This document shows, piece after piece, positions 24,718 through 34,636 of a DNA stretch of 64,000 nucleotides; the first letter of the stretch is position 1; every line of letters begins with the position of its first letter. The notes under the pieces were generated by a model that worked only from the letters and a program-made list of their open reading frames with translations, searched no databases and was not told the origin of the DNA. The translations under genes and the position numbers were made by a program. The DNA comes from Planctomycetota bacterium (lineage in GTDB: Bacteria > Planctomycetota > Phycisphaerae > WQYP01), in NCBI GenBank assembly GCA_021818445.1, contig JAKAEB010000003.1:49569-113568 (forward strand). Direction: 5' to 3'.

Positions 24718-27700
24718 TTAATAATTACGGCCGAACTGTTTACGTTCCCATTCCTTCTGGATGATGATGTGCGGCCGCACCAGAATAAGCAGCACGCCGG
24801 TATCGCGTACATACGAACGGTTGGTGAAGAGCCGATTAATAATCGGTATGGATGATAGTACGGGCACGCCCGCTTCAACTTCCGTTTCGCCAACAAGCCG
24901 CTGGCCACCGAGCAGAAGCGTTCCACCATCCGGCACCGATACCGTGGCGGCCACCTGGGTAAGCTGAATGACCGGCAACTGGACAAAGCCTGGCAAAGCT
25001 GCGGCTTGCCCTGTGTTTCCACCTGACGTGGCACTGATCTGCCCCGTGATGTTAAATGTATTAAGTGCCACCAGGGTCGCCAACGAGGGTTGAATCGTCA
25101 TGACCACATAGCGATGATCGGCCGAGACCGTGGGCTGCACTTCCAGTACAACGCCCGTCGAGAGGGTCGCAATGCTCAGATTGGTACCAACTCCACCTAC
25201 GCCGCCGACGATGCCGCCCGTACCCGCTGTCTGGGTAAAGCTGGCAACAAAATTCTGCTGCTGGGTGACGGTGATAAAGCCCTGCTGACCATTAAACAAG
25301 GTGACGCGCGGGGCCGTCAGGATTGTGCTGTGCTCACTTTGCTGCGTAGCGTGAATGAGCAGGCTAAGCTGGTAATTGGATAGAATGCCGCCGGAAATAT
25401 TCAGAGCCGATCCGGCCGCCGAATATCCATGGGCGATATTATTGCCCACGCCTGTAGCAACAGGAGAAGCGAGCGTCTCCGTGTTATTCGCAACGCTGAG
25501 CGGCGCGATGCTGGAACCGCCAAAAAATGGACTGCTTGTTCCCGGATAACCGGCGACACTTGTTGTGCTACCCGCATTGGTACCCGATCCGTTGAAGTTC
25601 AGACCCCACGAGAAGCCAAAGTAGTTCAGGAAGTCCGTATCGACCACAAGGAAGCGGGTATCGATAGAAATTTCGATGGCACGCGACTCGCGCAGCTTCT
25701 GTAGTAGTGCTGCAATCTTCGTCTGGTTGCCAGGTGTCTGGTTGACGACGAGTTGACCGTTAAGTTCGCGGATGGTGCCGGCCGACCCGCCGTTATCGAC
25801 CCATGAATTCCGATCGACGGTATTTTCAATCAGGCTGGTAATTTCGCGTACCATGGCTTTACGCGATTTGCCCTGCTGCTGCCCTTGGCCGCCGCCACCG
25901 CTTTGCTGAAAAATACTACCGCCACCACCAATGTTACCCAAGCCGCCGCCGCCCTGGCTGCTGACCTGCGACGTGCTGTTCTGGGTGGCGCTGGAGAGGT
26001 TAAACGTCGGTGCGTTATTGAAATTCGGGGCCTGTACCAGCAAGTCGGATATGTCATAAAGTTTGATGTCGGTTTGCTGCGCCAATTGACCACGCGTCGA
26101 GATGGTGATAACACCCTGATCGATGCTGTAACCCAAGGGCGTACCGCCGCTGCCAGCCGCCTGTTGCAATACCAGCGAAAGCACCTTCTTGAATGGAACG
26201 TTTGCCAATTGCAGACTTATGGGGGTTTGCTTCTGCACGCCGGCGTTGGCCAATGCGTTCCAATTGACCACGATATTGGACCCGGTCTCACGACGCAGCA
26301 GATTGACCACATCGCTGAAGGGTTGTTGCTGCACGCTGATGGTGGGGACCGATTCGGCGAGGCGCTTGCGAACCAGAGTGTCGGCTGAAGATTCCGAGGA
26401 GTTTTCCTCGGCCTTCCGCATGCGACTTAATTCCGGCCAGTCGCGCGGGTAAACCAACAGGTTGTCGTACGGAATAATGCTTTCTTCATCCGAGATTTCC
26501 TGCTTTTGGGTTTGCGTGGACTTTTCGTTCCGCATGCGATTGTATTTGTTATATATTATTTGATTTTCAACCTGCCGCCGCATGAAACGCGCCGAGTAGT
26601 TCAGCGGGTCTATGGCGACAATCTGGTTCAAGGTGTCCAGTGCCTGCTGGTACTGCAGCCGCTTGTAGTAAGACAGGGCCTGCTTCATCAATTCATGAAT
26701 CTGCTGGCGGCGTTGTACAGCGATTTTACGTTCAATTTCATATTGGCTCTTCTGCACCGCCTCGTTCCGCGCCGCTTTCTGCTTGGCGGCGGCCACGGCC
26801 TGGGCCTGCTGCACCTCGGCGATCTGGGCCTTGGCACGCGCTTTCATCGCTGAATAATCGGACTCGGTGAAGAGCTGCTTGCCGGCTTCAACCGTGGCAA
26901 GCGCATTATTGGCGTGGTCCAACGAGGCCACATAGTTACCGGCAGACATCTCAGTTGTGGACAGAGCCAGATCATGATTGAAGAGCACTTCTGACCGCTG
27001 GGCAGCAATTGCCTGGCTATAGAGTTCGCTCTCGAGCAAGCCGGGAGATTGGCCCGCCGCCAACTTTTCGGCATATTGGCGGCCCATGCGCGCCGCAGGA
27101 TTATGAGGGTCCAGCGCCAGTGCGTCGTTGTAAAGACCGATTGCCTGATGGTATTTCGCAGCATGAACCATATTGTCCGCCTGTACCACCAACGCAGCCG
27201 ATCGCTGCTGATTGATTTGTGCAGCCGACGGTGTGGTCGGCGAACTTACAACAGCGACTGGTGCTTTGGCCGGAGCGGGGGGCATTGCATTCATGGATTT
27301 TCCTTGTTCGTTAGACACAACGGACGACGGGGCTGGGACGACACCTGCAGTCGAGGTTTCAGTCTTTGCATGAGCGGCTGCGGCGGCGGCCTTCTCCTTC
27401 TGTATCATTTCCTCATGGGCTTGCTGCTCGCGTGCCAACTGTGCGGCCATCGCCTCCTGCTTGGCTTTGGCCGCGGCCATTTCCTCCTCCATCGCTTTTT
27501 GTCTCGCCTGTGCAGCAGCGCTGGCCATGGCCATCTGCTTGGCCTTTTCGGCGGCCGCCGCCTGCGCGGCCAAGGCTTCACGCTGACGTTCGGCATTCGA
27601 TTCCGACGCGGCCAATTCCTGCTGCATCTTCATTTCAGCAGCATGCTGTTTCGCCGCCATTTTTTGGGCAGCTTCTTCAGCCGCCAATTTCGCCGCCTGG

Positions 27701-28509
27701 GCTTTTTGCTCGGCGGCCATCTCACTTTTTGATGGGCCTGTCGGCTTTTGTGTGACCACTGTTTTTGGCGGTTGCGGCGTAACGACCGGTGCGGATTGAG
27801 GCTGGGGTGCCGATGCAGCTTTGGTTGCAGGATGGCTCATCGCCATCGACGTGGACGTGTTTGCCACCCTCTTCTGGGCGATGAGGTACTGGTAATGAGC
27901 CACATCGGGTGCCTGGCTTCCGAGGTCTACGCCCGAGACCTGTATCTGGCGCAAATCGGCCGAGGCGGTATTTAATTCGCCTGCCGCGTAGGCCGCCTTG
28001 GCTTTGGTCAGCAACATTTTCATATCACCAACCATCGATGCCTGCTTGGCCTGAACTAACGCCAAATTGTCTTTGGCCTCCCGCACCAGCTCAGTTGGTG
28101 CACTCGGAGATGCGATCACAACCCGGTATAAACTTGCGGCGTGGGCCAGATGCCCGTCGTCCAAAGACGCCTGCGCGTTTTGAAAGATGGTGTTGATGGT
28201 AGATTGATCTGAAATCCCCACATCAGCTTTTTGCAGCATCTTTACCAGTGTGGCCCGATCAGCGGCAGATAAATCCGCTGGATTGATGGAGAGAAGAACC
28301 CTTTTGGCCGACGCAAATTCACGCTGCGATAAGAGCGTCTCGCCGCGATTCAATAACGCCTGCGACGGAGACACCTGGGTGCTGGCCACCGCACGCGAGA
28401 TGATCGGGACACTGGCACCGAGTGCCATGCTTGTGATCGCAAGGGATAAAATCCTCGAGCGGGTCTGTTTCTTCAAGACACTACTCCTCATCACCTTAAA
28501 CAACTTCAT
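24718..28509 (-). CDS. Giant secretin (PilQ/GspD-type) with TPR and coiled-coil N-terminal region
   Basis: 1263 residues from the ATG at 28509 (a GTG at 28518 and an ATG at 28491 are alternatives). The N-terminal signal/anchor is at about residues 15-40. TPR-like helices follow, then an Ala/Gln/Lys/Met-rich coiled coil (~250-400) and a second TPR block (NMVHAAKYHQAIGLYNDALA). A secretin N0/STN-like domain comes next (ISVQQQPFSDVVNLLRRETG), then an N1-like repeat (ELNGQLVVNQTPGNQTKIAA) and the secretin channel domain (TAPRVTLFNGQQGFITV, TVSVPDGGTLLLGGQR, GVPVLSSIPIINRLFTNRSY). It should form an outer-membrane ring for a type IV pilus or type II secretion machine. Known secretins are ~450-750 residues, so the N-terminal half is an elaboration. 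Last gene of the pilM cluster. Confidence 0.88.
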   Translation of the reverse strand: MKLFKVMRSSVLKKQTRSRILSLAITSMALGASVPIISRAVASTQVSPSQALLNRGETLLSQREFASAKRVLLSINPADLSAADRATLVKMLQKADVGISDQSTINTIFQNAQASLDDGHLAHAASLYRVVIASPSAPTELVREAKDNLALVQAKQASMVGDMKMLLTKAKAAYAAGELNTASADLRQIQVSGVDLGSQAPDVAHYQYLIAQKRVANTSTSMAMSHPATKAASAPQPQSAPVVTPQPPKTVVTQKPTGPSKSEMAAEQKAQAAKLAAEEAAQKMAAKQHAAEMKMQQELAASESNAERQREALAAQAAAAEKAKQMAMASAAAQARQKAMEEEMAAAKAKQEAMAAQLAREQQAHEEMIQKEKAAAAAAHAKTETSTAGVVPAPSSVVSNEQGKSMNAMPPAPAKAPVAVVSSPTTPSAAQINQQRSAALVVQADNMVHAAKYHQAIGLYNDALALDPHNPAARMGRQYAEKLAAGQSPGLLESELYSQAIAAQRSEVLFNHDLALSTTEMSAGNYVASLDHANNALATVEAGKQLFTESDYSAMKARAKAQIAEVQQAQAVAAAKQKAARNEAVQKSQYEIERKIAVQRRQQIHELMKQALSYYKRLQYQQALDTLNQIVAIDPLNYSARFMRRQVENQIIYNKYNRMRNEKSTQTQKQEISDEESIIPYDNLLVYPRDWPELSRMRKAEENSSESSADTLVRKRLAESVPTISVQQQPFSDVVNLLRRETGSNIVVNWNALANAGVQKQTPISLQLANVPFKKVLSLVLQQAAGSGGTPLGYSIDQGVITISTRGQLAQQTDIKLYDISDLLVQAPNFNNAPTFNLSSATQNSTSQVSSQGGGGLGNIGGGGSIFQQSGGGGQGQQQGKSRKAMVREITSLIENTVDRNSWVDNGGSAGTIRELNGQLVVNQTPGNQTKIAALLQKLRESRAIEISIDTRFLVVDTDFLNYFGFSWGLNFNGSGTNAGSTTSVAGYPGTSSPFFGGSSIAPLSVANNTETLASPVATGVGNNIAHGYSAAGSALNISGGILSNYQLSLLIHATQQSEHSTILTAPRVTLFNGQQGFITVTQQQNFVASFTQTAGTGGIVGGVGGVGTNLSIATLSTGVVLEVQPTVSADHRYVVMTIQPSLATLVALNTFNITGQISATSGGNTGQAAALPGFVQLPVIQLTQVAATVSVPDGGTLLLGGQRLVGETEVEAGVPVLSSIPIINRLFTNRSYVRDTGVLLILVRPHIIIQKEWERKQFGRNY

Positions 28510-28765
28510 CTTCGCCACATCGATCCGACACTGCGGTGCCCGTCACCGAGCAGGCTGCCGGACCAGACCATATTTAATACCATCGTCTGCTGACCGCAAC
28601 GCCCGGCTATTGCGCCTGTCGCGCCAGCGGCCGCCAGTTCTCGACAGCCACGTATCCTAAATGCCTCTCCAAGGGCTTGCAACCGGTCGAGCAAATTTCC
28701 AAGCCCCTGTCCCATGAATATCAATCCCCAATGGCCCTGGCTGGGCGCATTTCCAAAGCCAAGTA

Positions 28766-30523
28766 CTAATTGGCCGGTGCTGTCTGCGCACCGGAGTTTG
28801 TAGAGGTTGACCCGCTGGGCGAGCCGGTTTCCATCGTCGCCTTGATCAACTTCTGCTGCTCGGGATCGGTCGCATCGATTTCGGAATTCCGAATCTCCAA
28901 TTGCCCCAGTGGCGAGAGTACCACCACATTGATCGACCCGTTGGTTGTCGGTTTGGCGTCCACCAGTTGATAGTGGGTGTCAAAGTTGACCATAGTGGCT
29001 TTGAGGTTACCGGTTGCCGGATCGACCATTGGAATCGATTGCCGATTGCCAATCGGTTCTCCCGGTGAAACATATTCGCTGGTCACAGCCCACACACCGT
29101 GCACCCATTTGAAGATTCTGAAATCGACCTGGTTATTAATTATTTGACCGCTGATCAAATAGAAGTAGAGGTTTGCGTTCACCTGTACGCGTTTGGACGG
29201 ATCGCTCCAATCGCTCACCAGCCACGGGCGATCAATGATGGACGGTTCGGTTACATGAAAGCCAACCTTGTAAACCGGGTTGACCATCTCGACGCGCATT
29301 TCGTAGCGATAGGTTTTACCCGGTGTCACGCTGGCATCGTAAAAACGCAGCGGTACGTCGGCATTGGCGGCCGGTGCAGTCTGCGTTCCCGTACCGTAGG
29401 GTTGCATGCCGTTTAATTGCGGAAACGCTGGCGGGCCATTGCCACCCGCCTGTTGGGCCTGCTGCGCTTGTTGGGCGGCCAGCGCCCGTTGCTCGGCAGC
29501 TTGCGCCTGCATTTGCTGTTGACGCATGGCGCGTTGCTGGGCCCGCATCAGTTGACGAACATTGGGCGGGCCAAAGCCACCCCCGCCCCCGCCACCACCT
29601 GTGAACGGCATATTGGGCGGAATAAAACTAGGCGGGCCGCCGCCACCTCCGCCATTGGGCTGCCGAAAGATGGGGCGCGGGACATTTCGGTGGTGCGTCG
29701 GTTTTATAATGCGCTGCCGAATCTGTTCAATGGTGTAAAAGGCAGGATCGGTAATTTCCTGCTGCGCTGCATTGATAGCTGACCGCGCTGCTATGCGGCC
29801 ATTGGACCTAAGCGATGACATGTGCACCGTGGGCAAAGCCTGAAGATAGGTACCTTTGACCATTTTCCATGGTCCCCATTCGCCATCGGGTTGCAGCGAC
29901 TGCCGTCGCACTTGTACCCGGTAAAAGATGGTCTGACGATATGCAGCGGGCAGCGGCTCTTCATTTGCCTTCAGGCCAACCCGACTGGCCATTGATTCAA
30001 GCCACTTCTTGGTAGGAAAGGTGCTGGAAAGTTTAACCCACACGACGTCCTTGGTTTTTGTGGAGGTCAATTCGGCTACGCCCCTAGCCTGCGCCGCGGT
30101 GGGTGCAGCGAGCACCGGTACCTTAGGAGCTCGGAAGACCAAGCCCTTAATTTGCGATATTCCAGTCTCTTCTATGCCCCTGTTGTAGGGCGCAAAACGC
30201 GATGATGACATGGCGATCATTACACTCGGGAGCGGATTCTGCTGAGAAACCTGCAAACGCGCAACATAATTCGTGCGGTGGATATGGTTGAATTGTACTT
30301 TCTCCGCCTGCCGGATTTGACGCCACAGATTATCAACCGCCTGGGTGATTTTTGATCCCACGCGCGAAGGGGCCACCCTGGGGCCGCTACCGTTGCTCAC
30401 GTGGACTGAATTGGGGCTGCCCACAAAATTGTGATAGGCGATCCAGCCGACGAAAAGAATACCGGCAGCCAATACTGCCTTTTCGACGTGTCGTTCGGCA
30501 AATTCCATCGCTTTATTTTTCAT
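28766..30523 (-). CDS. Membrane-anchored protein of the pilM-secretin cluster
   Basis: 585 residues from the ATG at 30523, selected because AAAGGA stands 9 nt upstream. One membrane segment lies at about residues 14-32 (AVLAAGILFVGWIAYHNFVG), giving a short cytoplasmic tail and a large periplasmic part. The middle has Gly/Pro-rich tracts and a Gln/Ala/Arg-rich coil (~310-370), and the C-terminal third contains TPGKTYRYEMRVEMVNPVY, reminiscent of fibronectin- or pilus-assembly-like beta domains. No family is recognised. Its position between the PilO-like protein and the secretin suggests a periplasmic link between inner-membrane platform and secretin, an analogue of PilP/GspC. That role is inference from context. 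Confidence 0.6.
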   Translation of the reverse strand: MKNKAMEFAERHVEKAVLAAGILFVGWIAYHNFVGSPNSVHVSNGSGPRVAPSRVGSKITQAVDNLWRQIRQAEKVQFNHIHRTNYVARLQVSQQNPLPSVMIAMSSSRFAPYNRGIEETGISQIKGLVFRAPKVPVLAAPTAAQARGVAELTSTKTKDVVWVKLSSTFPTKKWLESMASRVGLKANEEPLPAAYRQTIFYRVQVRRQSLQPDGEWGPWKMVKGTYLQALPTVHMSSLRSNGRIAARSAINAAQQEITDPAFYTIEQIRQRIIKPTHHRNVPRPIFRQPNGGGGGGPPSFIPPNMPFTGGGGGGGGFGPPNVRQLMRAQQRAMRQQQMQAQAAEQRALAAQQAQQAQQAGGNGPPAFPQLNGMQPYGTGTQTAPAANADVPLRFYDASVTPGKTYRYEMRVEMVNPVYKVGFHVTEPSIIDRPWLVSDWSDPSKRVQVNANLYFYLISGQIINNQVDFRIFKWVHGVWAVTSEYVSPGEPIGNRQSIPMVDPATGNLKATMVNFDTHYQLVDAKPTTNGSINVVVLSPLGQLEIRNSEIDATDPEQQKLIKATMETGSPSGSTSTNSGAQTAPAN

Positions 30524-30563
30524 GTCTGCATGTCCTTTAACCACCGCAGCTCATCGGGCACCA

Positions 30564-32003
30564 TCAATTGTGTTTCGCCGACGCCAGACCAAGCTCCCGC
30601 AGATAATGGCGGGGCATTATTTTTTTATTCCACGACGTCAGGAAGATCACCTGCAGCAGAATATCCGCCCGCACCACCGGTGTCTTGCCAAATACATAGC
30701 CGCGTGTCAACGCATTGATTGGATCAACTGATCGCAGGCTGACATTCAAAACCGTGTAGCCAATGTTCTGTCGATACAGGGCGTCAATAAAGGCATTGAG
30801 TTCGGATGGCACAATGTCCACACTCACGCTCATCATCGTAACCTGAAACTTTTTGTTGCTCGTCAGGTGGGTGACGGGCGTCTCAGCCCCTGCGCCCTTA
30901 CCAGATGATGTTCCTGAGACGTTCGGCGGTATGTACCCATTCATCTGCGACGGCTGGAAGTTGGGTTCGCCGGGCGGCGCGTTGGGCATACCTGCCGGCG
31001 TCCCGAAGGCCGGGCTTACCGACGTGGAGCCGGAAGATGCATTGGCGGTCAAAAACAGGGGACCCGCTCCACCTGATTGCCCACGTCCGCCGGAACTACC
31101 TGCCGAGGCCGCCGCATCGGCACCAATCGAGATGTGAATGAGGCGTTTAACTGGCGAGTGTGCCACATCGGTACTGGCACCATTCAATTCATTGATGGCG
31201 TTGACAACATCCTGCTGCAACCAGGAATCCACCACACCTTGATATACAAGCTTTGAATGGGGAAGTGGCTGGCCGCTTTCAAGTCCGCTGCGAATCTGGA
31301 AGGATGACGGACTGGCATAAATGCGGCAGTGCAAGGCGGTGTCATATACCAGTTTCTGCGTAATCTGCTTGATCAGCGACCGCCGCTGCCGGCTTGGCAC
31401 TCCATTGTTGCTGCCGTTGTTGCCTGTATTACTGCTCTCAGGCAACGAGGCTTCTATTGCGCGAAGGCGTTTTCGCACTTCTCGATCGATCAACTTCGTT
31501 GTAGGCGGGGAGGCCGCATCAAGCTGTGTCAGCCATGAATACGTATTTTTGCCGCGCACAGCAAATAAACCCAGATAAGCGCGGCGAAAATCGCCCCGGA
31601 TGACCAAATTGCGGGGAATGTGGGGCAGGATGTGGCTCCCGAGCCGATGGTCGCCTAACAGGGGAACAATCTCTTTTTGCGTTGCAAATACAACCCGGCC
31701 ACGGGCGTTGAGAACCGCATAGAGCCGTTTAATTTCCCGAACCTGCGATGCGAGATACTCCTGAACCGATCTCTTCGCCTTGATGACGGCCGGAACGATA
31801 GGCCCGTTGAATACCGGTTCTCCCGGTATGTGCACGGTGTTGGAGCTAAGGCTTTCAGCGGTCGTCACTTTGGAGAGTGCCTCGCGCATTTTCTTTTTCA
31901 GATGCTTTTCATTCTTCCCGATGGGGTAAAACAGCGCCACAATCGCCAGCAGCACAACAAGCGCACAGACAATCGGAATGACGTTGGACTTGATGAAATT
32001 CAT
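30564..32003 (-). CDS. Bitopic inner-membrane protein, PilO-like by context
   Basis: 479 residues from the ATG at 32003, which has GGAG 6 nt upstream (an ATG at 32024 has no site). One membrane helix at about residues 7-27 (VIPIVCALVVLLAIVALFYP) is followed by a basic coiled segment. Then come a long periplasmic region with Ser/Gly/Pro-rich linkers (residues ~300-370) and a C-terminal globular part: VSVDIVPSELNAFIDALYRQ, then NIGYTVLNVSLRSVDP. That last pattern resembles the ferredoxin-like end of PilO/GspM. It is placed between the PilM/N gene and the 585-residue protein, which is where PilO would be expected. The assignment rests on topology and gene order and not on clear sequence identity. 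Confidence 0.55.
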   Translation of the reverse strand: MNFIKSNVIPIVCALVVLLAIVALFYPIGKNEKHLKKKMREALSKVTTAESLSSNTVHIPGEPVFNGPIVPAVIKAKRSVQEYLASQVREIKRLYAVLNARGRVVFATQKEIVPLLGDHRLGSHILPHIPRNLVIRGDFRRAYLGLFAVRGKNTYSWLTQLDAASPPTTKLIDREVRKRLRAIEASLPESSNTGNNGSNNGVPSRQRRSLIKQITQKLVYDTALHCRIYASPSSFQIRSGLESGQPLPHSKLVYQGVVDSWLQQDVVNAINELNGASTDVAHSPVKRLIHISIGADAAASAGSSGGRGQSGGAGPLFLTANASSGSTSVSPAFGTPAGMPNAPPGEPNFQPSQMNGYIPPNVSGTSSGKGAGAETPVTHLTSNKKFQVTMMSVSVDIVPSELNAFIDALYRQNIGYTVLNVSLRSVDPINALTRGYVFGKTPVVRADILLQVIFLTSWNKKIMPRHYLRELGLASAKHN

Positions 32004-32107
32004 TTCGGTCTCCGTGATCGCCATCCTAGACGATTAGTTTTCTCACCGCGCTTATTCGACGCGCCCGTATGTGATTCACCGTTGTACAAACCGGCCGCCA
32101 TTTATCA

Positions 32108-34228
32108 TCACCGTTTGAGAAAAATAAGAATTTTGAGTTGGAACGCCCAAGCTCCATCAAGTGATTTTTTATTATCGGGGTTTATCATACCCAACGATCT
32201 GGTACCATTGGATTCACCACCGTTAAACGCCCGGCCAAACCCTCCCCCGCCACCGTTAAACCCGGGCTGGCCGTTAAAGTTCGGCCCAATGGGCGGAACA
32301 AACCCCTGGGGGGGGCCAAAATTATTCGTCTGGCCAAAATTATTCTGGAAATTATTCCGCCGGCGCTTCTTCTTTTTTGCGTGTGGCGGCATGAATTTGC
32401 CCATAAATACATTGGCGAATGGCCCCATCTGGCTACCCCACGGGACAAAGCCGACGGTCGAACTCGAACCAATATGACCGATTTCGCCATAAGACAAATC
32501 ATTGCGGGGAATGACGATGTAAAATGGCAATTTACCATTCTCCGGCGCTATATTGCGCAAACGGTCGCGGTAATTCTGCAGCACAGAATACAAATCGGCG
32601 TGCGGCACCGAGGTGTAACCCGTGATGGTCACCGCAAAACCCGGACCGCCCACACCTAGGTGACTGGGTGGCGGCTGGCCCTGGGCAAAAGGTTGCGGTG
32701 CCGGTGTCGCACTGGAACTGTGTTTGTGTCGATGAAACGACAGGCTGGCGGAATAGCGACTGTCAATCGCCTGGATCATGATCCGGGTAACTTTAGATGT
32801 TGAGCCGCTGGCCGTCGATTTGGCCGGACCGGTTGTCGCCGCCTTCCCTTCGCCTGCCTGCGGCAGGGAGTCATAAAGGCAATTTAAAATATGCGGCCAG
32901 AGAGTCCGTTCCGCCGTCAAGCCGAGGATCGAACTTATCTTTGCCTGGTTTTTCAAGTACGTGTTGCTGATGGAGTTATAAGCCTGCTGCCACGCATTAG
33001 CCCTCCCCAGACGTGTCTGATTCAGCGATTGCCGACTTGGACGCATGCTGGCCGCAAAGCTGCTCGCATCGAGGTAATATCGTGTCCCTGCCAGCAGACT
33101 CCCCACCACCACTGCTGCCGCCGTACCAACAAACCATGGCGTCTTTTTCTTCCAGAGCATCTGCCGGGCTATTTCCGGTGGCAATAAATTGGTGTTGATG
33201 GTTCCCAGACCAACCGCCTGCAACGCCAGCCCGTAGGCTCCGGCAACCAGTTGCACCTGCTCGCTGAGGCCGGCGGCAACGCGGGAGTCGGCCTCGATTT
33301 TAGTGAAATTATCCAGGCGCTGAACATCCATACTCAAATTTTGAGTCAGATATTTCTGCATATTTGAGAGCTTAAACCCACCACCCAACCCCACGACCTG
33401 CTCCAGACGGCTCTCACGGTGGCTGCTGTTGTAATACCCGATGGATCGTTGCACCTCGAGCACCACATCGGAAAATGTGGGTCGCATTGATTGGTATATT
33501 TCGCGGGCGTATTTACTCGTCGCCGCATTTTTCTTGAGGTTTTCCGCCTTGGCAAACGGCAACTGGAAATTTTTTGTCAGGGCTTCGGTAAAGGTATTTC
33601 CACCTATGTTGATGTTGCGCAGCCACAACCGGCCCTGATCGAGAATGATCAAGTCCGTGTGGTCCGCACCAACGTCCATGACGATGACGCTTTTTTCAAC
33701 ACCCCGCCCCTCGTGCAACATGGCATTGCAAACCGCCAATGGCAGTATCTGCACGCCGTGGACGGTAATGCCAAGGGCCCGAAAATCGGCCAGCAGCTTG
33801 GTGACCAGTTCTGTTTTGATGGCAAAGATGCCGATTTCCACGTCGGGGCTGTCGGTATTGCGGAAACTGTGATAACCCCAGTTGACCTGATCCAGCGGGA
33901 AGGGAATCTGCTGAATAGCCTCGAACCGCACAATATCCGGTATTTTACGCGGTTCAACAGGCGGCAGTTTGACGAATCGTGAAAAACTTGCGGCCCCCGA
34001 CGACCCGATAAACACTTCCTGGCCACGCAATACATGCTTCTCAAGAAACTTGGAAAGCGTGTCACGGACTATTTCTTTCTGATCAACATCGGGTTCAGTC
34101 AGAAATCGGCTATGCTCGATGATCTCAATAGCCTCGAGGAAGACTTTGTCCCCTTCGCGGCGCAATTGAACAGCCTTGAGCGCGGTTGTTCCAACATCTA
34201 TACCCCACGCTAGCTGCGTTCGCGGCAT
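32108..34228 (-). CDS. pilM: PilM-type actin-like ATPase with fused PilN-like membrane domain
   Basis: 706 residues from the ATG at 34228 (GGAGG 5 nt upstream). Residues 1-~350 are PilM, the cytoplasmic FtsA-like platform protein: WGIDVGTTALKAVQL (phosphate 1), VIVMDVGADHTDLIILDQGR (phosphate 2), NINIGGNTFTEAL and VVGLGGGFKLSNMQKYL. Next comes INTNLLPPEIARQ, which closely matches the N-terminal peptide by which PilN docks into PilM, then a membrane helix (~375-395) and a PilN-like periplasmic region ending in low-complexity Asn/Gly/Phe-rich sequence. So the PilM and PilN functions appear fused in one chain. First gene of the minus-strand cluster leading to the secretin. Confidence 0.85.
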   Translation of the reverse strand: MPRTQLAWGIDVGTTALKAVQLRREGDKVFLEAIEIIEHSRFLTEPDVDQKEIVRDTLSKFLEKHVLRGQEVFIGSSGAASFSRFVKLPPVEPRKIPDIVRFEAIQQIPFPLDQVNWGYHSFRNTDSPDVEIGIFAIKTELVTKLLADFRALGITVHGVQILPLAVCNAMLHEGRGVEKSVIVMDVGADHTDLIILDQGRLWLRNINIGGNTFTEALTKNFQLPFAKAENLKKNAATSKYAREIYQSMRPTFSDVVLEVQRSIGYYNSSHRESRLEQVVGLGGGFKLSNMQKYLTQNLSMDVQRLDNFTKIEADSRVAAGLSEQVQLVAGAYGLALQAVGLGTINTNLLPPEIARQMLWKKKTPWFVGTAAAVVVGSLLAGTRYYLDASSFAASMRPSRQSLNQTRLGRANAWQQAYNSISNTYLKNQAKISSILGLTAERTLWPHILNCLYDSLPQAGEGKAATTGPAKSTASGSTSKVTRIMIQAIDSRYSASLSFHRHKHSSSATPAPQPFAQGQPPPSHLGVGGPGFAVTITGYTSVPHADLYSVLQNYRDRLRNIAPENGKLPFYIVIPRNDLSYGEIGHIGSSSTVGFVPWGSQMGPFANVFMGKFMPPHAKKKKRRRNNFQNNFGQTNNFGPPQGFVPPIGPNFNGQPGFNGGGGGFGRAFNGGESNGTRSLGMINPDNKKSLDGAWAFQLKILIFLKR

Positions 34229-34300
34229 AGTAACCTCCGACAAACACCAACCGGCCATCCTCTGGGCAATCGCTTGCGAGGAGACCTCAAAACTTATACC

Positions 34301-34597
34301 TCACTCTCGCCCCAGGCGACCCATTCGGACTTGCAGTGCAGCAATGGATGCCTTGGCTGATTTTCGATTCGTGGGGATTCTGGCTTCCGGACTGCCATCC
34401 AAAAATCCATCACCCGCCACCCGCATCTTATGGCACACACGCCATCGATACAAATTCTCCGGTAATAAACCGCAGAAATCGGGACTCGTCAAGCGTACCT
34501 GCACCAACCAATCCCATACTTGTCCCCGATTGTAACCACAACCCGCCAAGTTTGCGCGCCAATCCGGTGCTGAAAATACCATCCGAAATTTCCGCAT
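34301..34597 (-). CDS. Small protein of unknown function (weakly RlmN N-terminus-like)
   Basis: 98 residues. The ATG at 34597 has AGGA 5 nt upstream, and the frame sits neatly between the GH51 gene (40 bp upstream) and pilM (72 bp downstream) on the same strand, so I consider it real. The middle (YNRGQVWDWLVQ, then LTSPDFCGLLPENL) recalls the short helical N-terminal domain of RlmN/Cfr, where an R-x-x-Q-x-x-x-W helix is followed by an F-x-x-M/L-x-x-LP segment. No radical-SAM domain or Cys motif follows, so it is not RlmN itself. The resemblance may be chance. Confidence 0.45.
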   Translation of the reverse strand: MRKFRMVFSAPDWRANLAGCGYNRGQVWDWLVQVRLTSPDFCGLLPENLYRWRVCHKMRVAGDGFLDGSPEARIPTNRKSAKASIAALQVRMGRLGRE

Positions 34598-34636
34598 CAG
34601 GTTCCTTACACACCCACGCCATTCTCGCCGCCCTCA

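Noticed and set aside
27049..27732. 227-residue plus-strand frame inside the secretin gene
   Set aside because: It is the complement of the Ala/Gln/Lys-rich coiled coil, which yields long open but biased frames rich in Leu, Gly, Arg and Phe.
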